Shown: positions 8,001 to 11,546 of the stretch, one piece after another
Position numbering within the stretch: the stretch's first letter is position 1
Layout of the letters: each line of letters begins with the position of its first letter
Origin: Pseudomonadota bacterium
GTDB taxonomy: Bacteria > Pseudomonadota > Gammaproteobacteria > Xanthomonadales > Rhodanobacteraceae
NCBI GenBank assembly: GCA_021783385.1
Contig: JAJXTX010000065.1
Coordinates: 1-11,546 of the forward strand
Length of the DNA: 11,546 nucleotides
Direction: 5' to 3'
Made by a program: the position numbers and the translations under genes
The notes under the pieces: model-generated
Databases searched by the model: none
What the model was told of the DNA's origin: nothing
The model's input: only the letters and a program-made list of their open reading frames with translations

Positions 8001-8452
8001 CTGTTGCCACGGATCCACAACAGCCGCACGAGGGTGATGCAGCGACCCAGCGCGTTGCGGTATTCCAGCGCCAGCGCCGACCAGGTAGCGCCGCGGCGCA
8101 GGTACTGAGTAGCCACTTCACCGGAGTCGTCGTCGTGCCGATCGGCCCAGGCGCCGCGCACGTAGGAGACCAGCGAGCGGTCGCGGCCGCTGCGCTCAGC
8201 CTCGCGCGCGGCGGCGTTGAAATCCACCAGCGACGGCGGCACCAGCAGGGCCGACATCGCATCGAGCAGGGTGGACTTGCCCGAACCGGAGCGCCCCACG
8301 AACAGGAAGCCGCGTTCGGCGATCGGCACCTCGTGCAAGCCGGAGAACGTGCCCCAGTTGAAGACCTGCAGACGGCGCATGCGGAACTGCTCGTCGCGCG
8401 CGGTGGGCAGGTCGGACAGAAACAGCGAAGCACCGTTGTTGGAGGTGGCCAT
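5078..8452 (-). CDS. jetC: JetC, SMC/MukB-like ATPase of Wadjet
   Basis: Motor subunit of the Wadjet complex, 1124 aa, related to MukB/MksB and COG4913 ATP-binding proteins. It dimerises, hydrolyses ATP and extrudes DNA loops together with JetA and JetB. The N-terminal head carries Walker A GRSGSGKST (residues 53-61, Lys59) after MRRLQVFNWGTFSGLHEV. Heptad-rich coiled coils run from about 260 to 490 and 650 to 900, flanking a globular hinge-like region (about 500-640). The C-terminal head has the ABC signature SGGQRQK (from Ser1005) and Walker B VVLDEAFDKAD (Asp1041, Glu1042). All ATPase motifs are intact. The ATG at 8452 overlaps the jetB stop by one base (TGATG), with AGGA at 8462-8465 nine bases upstream. 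The open frame reaches further back to 9031, but only out of frame across jetB. The length suits a type I JetC. Confidence 0.94.
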   Translation of the reverse strand: MATSNNGASLFLSDLPTARDEQFRMRRLQVFNWGTFSGLHEVPIAERGFLFVGRSGSGKSTLLDAMSALLVPPSLVDFNAAAREAERSGRDRSLVSYVRGAWADRHDDDSGEVATQYLRRGATWSALALEYRNALGRCITLVRLLWIRGNSSGTVDVQKHFIIAERPFDLAAELDGFDLDLRRLKQRLVTVHHHDTFNAYAERFRRLLGIGNDTALRLLHKTQSAKNLGDLNHFLRDFMLERPETFAVADRLVAEFAELDEAHKAVVTAREQIEALSPARQAHERLLEARRECSELDELLQGVDGYRERQRLRLLDVRVAELETLDRGLEGEQGRRTQLLEQHQRELAQLQARHREQGGAQIEQLEHERNSVRHDRDDRLRHRGVAGDACRKLGWPLAGTPQGFAEQLTQARSLLDAGQDATASADQRMLELGLEKSEAEREFTHARTEIAALEAHPSSIPAPLQALRARLCEAVGLAQTALPFAGELIQVRADEQAWSGAIERLLHGFALSLLVDERHYAKVAAWVDQTHLGGKLVYHRIGAADVANVSTPSPRALVHKLELADHAHHDWLRGELLHRFDYACVDSVQSLRQSERGLTAQGQIKHGRSRHEKDDRHAVGDRRHWVLGFDNRAKLDLYKAEAGELARRITGIDAAIAQIRCERAQQASHAAAAQSLANLRWSDIDAGPLLTRLDAIEATLKELREGDATLHELGERIAVVERQVASAQNLLNEVRDERRDCQRERERLGKERLQCTENIAIKPLTPLQQHGLDARCEAGAAFTLTNLAERVLGMERALNQGIATLDAEAGELTHAIVACFESFRRRWAQDAGDVQANLDSAADFFARLQRLERDGLPAHEARFFDMLRTQSGQNLVALQTHIAQAHKSIRARMEDVNASLEKVPFNRGSVLQIKPEDRRLPEVIEFRQQLRDVLAHQRTDDHERAEMQFEALRKLVARLASTESEHKRWREQVLDVRLHVEFIGEERDAQTGRQLEVYRSGAGKSGGQRQKLATTCLAAALRYQLGDEDGGMPQYAAVVLDEAFDKADNEFTAMAMHIFENFGFQMIVATPLKSVMTLEPFIGGACFVEINGRHDSGVLMIEYDAASQRLALPRAVRETTHAQP

Positions 8453-9153
8453 CAGTCGTCGTCCTGCAGGGTGGTATCCGCCGGGTCTGCATCCGCGCCA
8501 CTGCGCTGCCCGGACAGATGCTCGCGATAGACCTCGCCCAACGCCTGCACGTCCTCGGCGGAAAACAGCAGTTTCAGCGTGGGCGACACTTCGTGCCGCC
8601 CCTCGCTGCCGCGGATCGGCTGCAGCACATTGTTCTTCTTCATCTTCTCGATGGCGGCAGCGAGCTTTTTGGTGAAGCCGGCGCGGTCGGTGCCCTGCGG
8701 CGGCTCGTATACCGTCAGCTGCGCGTGCAGCTCGGCCTCCTCCACCACCGCGCGCTGGCCCTGCGCCTCGGCCTCGGCCAGGCGCTGGCGCAGGGTCAGC
8801 AGCAGCACCGAGTCGATGAAGGTGAGCGGACTGGAGCGCAGCAGCGTGGGCGTAGCCAGCTCGCCGGTGTCGGCCTGACGCACGAACGCCACGCGCAGGT
8901 CGCGATCGAGTACCAATTCCAGGAACAGCTCGCACAGGCGCGCGCGAACGGCGGCCTCCTCGCGCAGCAGCACCGGCCACAGAAGGGCGTGGCGTTCGGC
9001 GTCCACGCTGGGTCCGGCCAGCAGCTGGCACAGCACGCGGCGCGCCTCGAACGACAGGCTGCCGGTGTCGCCGGGGAACACGGCAGCATCGCCAACGCCA
9101 TCCGGCATCAGCACGACGGCGGCGGATTCGGCCATATCTTCAGACTCGTTCAT
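8452..9153 (-). CDS. jetB: JetB, Wadjet KITE-like subunit (DUF4194)
   Basis: MukE/MksE-like accessory subunit, 233 aa. It binds the JetA kleisin as a winged-helix protein and helps assemble the JetABC extruder. The fold region runs from about residues 34 to 210. SFEARRVLCQLLAG (34-47) begins the first winged helix. A helix-rich middle with TFIDSVLLLTLRQRL (111-125) is typical of DUF4194. A second winged helix contains FTKKLAAAIEKMKKNNVL (160-177) and the strand preceding SPTLKLLF. The C-terminal tail (about 215-233) is acidic and probably disordered. I chose the ATG at 9153, which lies 12 bp after the jetA stop. A second in-frame ATG at 9135 is possible, and neither has a strong Shine-Dalgarno. 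The gene ends in the one-base overlap with jetC. Identification rests on DUF4194-like features and on the jetA-jetB-jetC-jetD order. Confidence 0.87.
   Translation of the reverse strand: MNESEDMAESAAVVLMPDGVGDAAVFPGDTGSLSFEARRVLCQLLAGPSVDAERHALLWPVLLREEAAVRARLCELFLELVLDRDLRVAFVRQADTGELATPTLLRSSPLTFIDSVLLLTLRQRLAEAEAQGQRAVVEEAELHAQLTVYEPPQGTDRAGFTKKLAAAIEKMKKNNVLQPIRGSEGRHEVSPTLKLLFSAEDVQALGEVYREHLSGQRSGADADPADTTLQDDD
8462..8465 (-). promoter_or_regulatory. jetC ribosome binding site inside jetB
   Basis: On the minus strand AGGA lies 9 nt before the jetC ATG, within the Gln-Asp codons at the end of jetB. Together with the TGATG stop-start overlap it fixes the jetC start and points to translational coupling. 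Confidence 0.6.
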
Positions 9154-9165
9154 CCGGCGTGCTCG

Positions 9166-10629
9166 TCAAACAAGTTCATCGCGCTGTTCCTTGCGGAAAT
9201 ACATCAACGGTATGCGGGCGCGACGCTCTTGGCCGTCCTCACCGCGCCAGCTCACCGACTCGTGGCGATCGGCCACCTGCATGGCATGGCGGCTGCCCAG
9301 GGCGAGGTAGCCGATCACGCTGCCCAGCCCCTGCTCGGCCGGATAGAGCTGCAGCACGACGCCCACCGAGCATTGCGCCTGTTCGGCCAGCACGGCACGC
9401 AACTGCTGCTTCAGCTTACGAAAGTCGATCTCCGACTGCGCCACCAACTCGCCCACGCTGTCCAGCGAGATCGACGCGCCCTGGGCCCGCAGCATGCTGC
9501 CGTCGACCTGTCCGTGCCGCGGGTCCTGCAGCCGCCAGCGTGACAGCGAATGTAGCCGCGCGCTGCTCAGGGTCAGCGTGACATTGATGCCCTCGTTGCT
9601 GCGTACCTGGTCACGCAGTCTCAACGCGTCGGCCTGGGTCTGCTTCAGCAGCTGATGCAGCCGCCGCTGTTCCAGATAGGCGCGGCTCTGCACGAAGCCC
9701 TTCAGGCTGCGCGCGAAGTTTTGCAGCACGTCGTGGACGTGACCACCGCGATCGAGCAGGGTGCGGGTGAGGTGCAGCAAAAAGCTGCGTTCACGCCGAT
9801 CCAGCCGACGGGCAAAATCGCGACTGGTCACCGCATCCAGCGCTGCCTCCAGCTGACCGCTCTGCTCGGCATCGGTGAGCAGCCGCCAGAACGCGTCGAA
9901 GCTGCGCCCGGCCTCGCTTTCGGCAATCACGTCGACGCCGGCAAACAGTGCCTCCAGCATCTCGCCACGCTGGCGCTCATCGCCGATGATGCGCTCGCGA
10001 AACTCGCGGTCGAGCTGCTGGAAGTCGTCGCGTACGTGGCGAAAATCCTCGGCCAGCTCGTCGGCCAGCGCGATGATCTCGCGCGTCCTCTCCAGCGCGC
10101 GGGCGTCGTCGAGCACGTCGATCCGGCCTTCGCTGACCGCAGTTATCTGCGCATCGATGCGCTCACGCTCGGCCAGCAGCTCGCTCAGGCGACTATGCGG
10201 ATCGCCGTCGGTCTGGCGGGCCAGCTGCATCAGCTGCTGGATCACCAGCGCCAGCCGGCTTTCGGTAGCTACGCTTCGGCTGTTGTCCAACCCAGCGAGG
10301 AAACGCAGCGCACTCATCGCGGCCGTGGTCAATTCGTACTGCTCTTCACTGGCACCCTCGGGGAAACGCCGCTCCAGCCAGCCCGCGCCAAGCCAATCAG
10401 CGACATAAGCCTGTGCCGTGCGCGGCAGCTCGTGGCCATGCACTCGCAGCTCCTCCAGTTCGCGCGACAGGCGCTCATGCAGGAGCGACGCAGGCAACCG
10501 GCGCTCGGTGTCGAGCAACAGCGTCTGCAGCAAAGCAGCGATCATCGGCGCGTTGTCCGCGGCCAGCAGCTTCCACGTCGATTGCTGGCGCAGCCGCTGC
10601 CACGCGGCGATGCGGGCGCGGGTTTTCAT
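9166..10629 (-). CDS. jetA: JetA, Wadjet kleisin subunit (DUF3375)
   Basis: MukF/MksF-like kleisin that links the JetC heads and binds JetB; 487 aa, first gene of the operon. The N-terminal part (about residues 25-118) is a winged-helix region ending in [17 protein letters not shown], characteristic of DUF3375. A long charged helical stretch follows (about 145-225, with ERERIDAQ and [13 protein letters not shown]). The C-terminal half contains the predicted JetC-contacting domain and ends in [13 protein letters not shown] chose the ATG at 10629: AAGGG (10635-10639) lies 5 nt upstream and [13 protein letters not shown] looks like the native N-terminus. An ATG at 10665 would add 12 residues without a ribosome site. 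The stop lies 12 bp before jetB. No repressor gene sits in the operon, so control must come from the upstream region or from elsewhere. Confidence 0.9.
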   Translation of the reverse strand: MKTRARIAAWQRLRQQSTWKLLAADNAPMIAALLQTLLLDTERRLPASLLHERLSRELEELRVHGHELPRTAQAYVADWLGAGWLERRFPEGASEEQYELTTAAMSALRFLAGLDNSRSVATESRLALVIQQLMQLARQTDGDPHSRLSELLAERERIDAQITAVSEGRIDVLDDARALERTREIIALADELAEDFRHVRDDFQQLDREFRERIIGDERQRGEMLEALFAGVDVIAESEAGRSFDAFWRLLTDAEQSGQLEAALDAVTSRDFARRLDRRERSFLLHLTRTLLDRGGHVHDVLQNFARSLKGFVQSRAYLEQRRLHQLLKQTQADALRLRDQVRSNEGINVTLTLSSARLHSLSRWRLQDPRHGQVDGSMLRAQGASISLDSVGELVAQSEIDFRKLKQQLRAVLAEQAQCSVGVVLQLYPAEQGLGSVIGYLALGSRHAMQVADRHESVSWRGEDGQERRARIPLMYFRKEQRDELV

Positions 10630-10634
10630 GGGCA

Positions 10635-10639
10635 CCCTT
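10635..10639 (-). promoter_or_regulatory. jetA ribosome binding site
   Basis: On the minus strand AAGGG is followed by TGCCC and then the ATG at 10629. This decides between the ATGs at 10629 and 10665. The spacer and ATG together are one copy of a TGCCCATG sequence that recurs three more times upstream. Confidence 0.5.
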
Positions 10640-10724
10640 GGCGGCAGGCGACCATGGAGGCGCATCCCGGTGGAGCATGGGCAACGGCTGCAAGAGTGTG
10701 CATGGGCAAAAGTGCGACCGGGCT

Positions 10725-10753
10725 TGGACAGGCATCAGATCGATCAGTGTAAT
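10725..10753 (+). promoter_or_regulatory. Candidate promoter toward the DsbA/FrnE-like gene
   Basis: TGGACA (10725-10730) and TGTAAT (10748-10753) each match the sigma-70 consensus at five of six positions, with a 17-base spacer. Transcription would start near 10760 and leave a leader of about 210 nt before the ATG at 10973. The match is good for a GC-rich genome but unsupported by anything else. Confidence 0.4.
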
Positions 10754-10777
10754 TAGTGACGTCTCAACAGGTGCGAT

Positions 10778-10846
10778 TTTCCTGGCATGGGCAGCCGCGA
10801 TCCGAACAGATCGGCGATAAAACGCTGTTTCCTGGCAGTCCCAGCC
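10778..10846 (+). repeat. Short direct repeat, 50-bp period
   Basis: TTTCCTGGCA at 10778-10787 recurs at 10828-10837, exactly 50 bp on. The match continues after four differing bases with CAGCC (10792-10796 and 10842-10846), giving 15 of 19 identical positions. A spacing near five helical turns would suit two protein sites on one DNA face. Confidence 0.35.
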
Positions 10847-10890
10847 TGATTGATTGGGCTCGGCACACACCATTCCGGCACGACAGCAGC

Positions 10891-10919
10891 GCCGGTCGAT
10901 TGAGTCCGTGGCGACCGGC
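10891..10919 (+). other. GC-rich hairpin in the leader of the DsbA-like gene
   Basis: GCCGGTCG (10891-10898) and CGACCGGC (10912-10919) are a perfect 8-bp inverted repeat around a 13-base loop. It ends 53 nt before the ATG at 10973. There is no T run on either strand, so an intrinsic terminator is unlikely. It could be an RNA leader structure or an operator. Confidence 0.35.
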
Positions 10920-10972
10920 TCCATATCGGAATTCTGTCAACCAACCGGCGCCTTTCGATGGAGCTTCAAACC

Positions 10973-11546
10973 ATGCCCAACGGCCAACCGCTGCGGATCG
11001 ATTTTGTCTCCGACGTCTCCTGCCCATGGTGTGCGATCGGGCTGGCCTCGCTGCAGCGGGCGCTGGCGAATCTGCAGGGAGAGGTCACGGCGCAGATCCA
11101 TTTCCAGCCGTTCGAACTGAATCCGCAGATGCCATCCGAAGGCGAAAGCGCCACGGAACACCTGATGCGCAAATACGGCATCACGGCGGCGCAGGTCGAT
11201 GCGAACCGCGCGGCGATCCGCGCGCGCGGCGAGGCGCTGGGGGTGGCGTTCCGGATGGACCGGCACAGCCGCGTCTACAACACCTTCGACGCGCATCGGC
11301 TGCTGCACTGGGCCGAGCTGGAAGGCCGCCACGTGGCGCTGAAGCAGGCGCTGCTGCGCGCGTACTTCAGCGACGGTGACGACGTGAGCGCGCCGGCCAC
11401 GCTGCTGCGGCTGGCGGGTGAGGCCGGGCTGGATACTGCCCGCGCGCAGCAGATCCTGGCCAGCAACGCCTTTGCGGCAGAGGTGCGCGCACAGGAGCAG
11501 CTCTACCAGCAGCGCGGCATCCGCGCGGTGCCGGCGACCATCATCA
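10973..11546 (+). CDS. DsbA-family oxidoreductase (FrnE-like), 3' truncated by window
   Basis: Thiol-disulfide oxidoreductase of the DsbA superfamily, FrnE type (COG2761). The first 191 residues are visible and the gene runs off the window. The thioredoxin-fold start RIDFVSDVSCPWCAIG holds the CPWC redox pair at residues 17-20. Next come FQPFELNP, the all-helical insertion with EHLMRKYGI, and SRVYNTFDAHRLLHWA, a family signature. Near the cut end, GIRAVPAT carries the cis-proline loop that packs on the active site. There is no signal peptide, so it is cytoplasmic, unlike periplasmic DsbA. FrnE proteins have been linked to oxidative-stress tolerance; the partner here is unknown. The ATG at 10973 has GGAG (10960-10963) 9 nt upstream. 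An in-frame ATG at 10958 would add MELQT but lacks a ribosome site. It is divergent from jetA and looks like an ordinary flanking gene. Confidence 0.9.
   Translation, partial: MPNGQPLRIDFVSDVSCPWCAIGLASLQRALANLQGEVTAQIHFQPFELNPQMPSEGESATEHLMRKYGITAAQVDANRAAIRARGEALGVAFRMDRHSRVYNTFDAHRLLHWAELEGRHVALKQALLRAYFSDGDDVSAPATLLRLAGEAGLDTARAQQILASNAFAAEVRAQEQLYQQRGIRAVPATII

Larger units (their letters stand above)
10627..10794 (-). repeat. Four copies of TGCCCATG upstream of jetA
   Basis: CATGGGCA on the plus strand occurs at 10627-10634, 10676-10683, 10701-10708 and 10786-10793. Copies two and three share the longer GCATGGGCAA (10675-10684 and 10700-10709) and are exactly 25 bp apart. Copy one includes the jetA start codon. 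All have the same orientation. They may be regulator half-sites or remnants of small duplications. Confidence 0.4.
10630..10972. other. 343-base divergent intergenic region, jetA / dsbA-like gene
   Basis: No gene is convincing here. The region is less GC-rich than its surroundings around 10745-10770 (TGTAATTAGTGACGTC). It contains four copies of CATGGGCA, a 10-bp direct repeat spaced by exactly 50 bases, a plus-strand promoter-like pair and an 8-bp GC hairpin, listed separately. I could not define a jetA promoter: TTGAGA on the minus strand (10767-10762) has no acceptable -10 at 15-18 bases. Confidence 0.6.

Noticed and set aside
3928..10629. Housekeeping MukBEF condensin
   Set aside because: MukBEF has no Toprim nuclease partner. 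The presence of the DUF3322/DUF2220 protein, the jetABCD order and the shorter ATPase (1124 aa, against nearly 1500 for MukB) point to Wadjet/Mks.
10630..10665. 12-residue N-terminal extension of JetA
   Set aside because: The ATG at 10665 lacks a Shine-Dalgarno, while AAGGG is placed for the ATG at 10629.
10739..10767. jetA promoter built on minus-strand TTGAGA
   Set aside because: At spacings of 15-18 bases the -10 candidates (such as ATCGAT and TGATCG) match the consensus poorly.
10756..11379. GTG-initiated 207-codon plus-strand open frame
   Set aside because: It runs through the FrnE-like gene in a different frame and has no domain. The overlapping frame with CPWC and the cis-Pro loop is the real gene.

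Overview
The window is GC-rich (clearly above 60% by eye) and reads like the chromosome of a gammaproteobacterium of the Xanthomonadales/Rhodanobacteraceae type. That placement rests on composition, codon use and general protein character only; no rRNA, tRNA or marker gene is present. I see no integrase, transposase, IS end, CRISPR array or RNA gene.

Layout, left to right. A small unrecognised protein (42-266, +) is followed by a 334-base gap with a striking 14-bp inverted repeat ending in TTTT. Next is a predicted FAD-dependent dehydrogenase of the COG2509 type (601-2232, +). A short AT-rich gap (2233-2314) carries interleaved TTCAAC/GTTGAA inverted repeats over a good candidate promoter. 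It leads into a hipBA toxin-antitoxin pair (hipB 2315-2572, hipA 2575-3954, +). HipA keeps every catalytic residue I could check.

Facing hipA, and overlapping its 3' end by 27 nt, is a complete four-gene operon on the minus strand: jetA (9166-10629), jetB (8452-9153), jetC (5078-8452) and jetD (3928-5091). This is a Wadjet SMC/condensin-like anti-plasmid system: JetA kleisin (DUF3375), JetB KITE-like subunit (DUF4194), JetC SMC/MukB-like ATPase and JetD Toprim nuclease (DUF3322+DUF2220). The genes are tightly coupled (12-bp gap, 1-bp overlap, 14-bp overlap). A 343-base divergent intergenic region with short repeats, a hairpin and a plus-strand candidate promoter separates jetA from a DsbA/FrnE-like thiol oxidoreductase (10973 onward, +), which runs off the window.

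Interpretation. hipBA plus jetABCD form a compact two-module defence/stress cassette between two ordinary metabolic genes. In known Wadjet systems JetABC extrudes DNA loops, senses small closed circles and JetD cuts them. HipA kinases stop translation, classically by phosphorylating glutamyl-tRNA synthetase, and HipB represses the operon and restrains HipA. A functional link between the two modules here is inference from position alone. Wadjet and HipBA are both described families; what looks less ordinary is the arrangement and the regulatory DNA at each end of the cassette.
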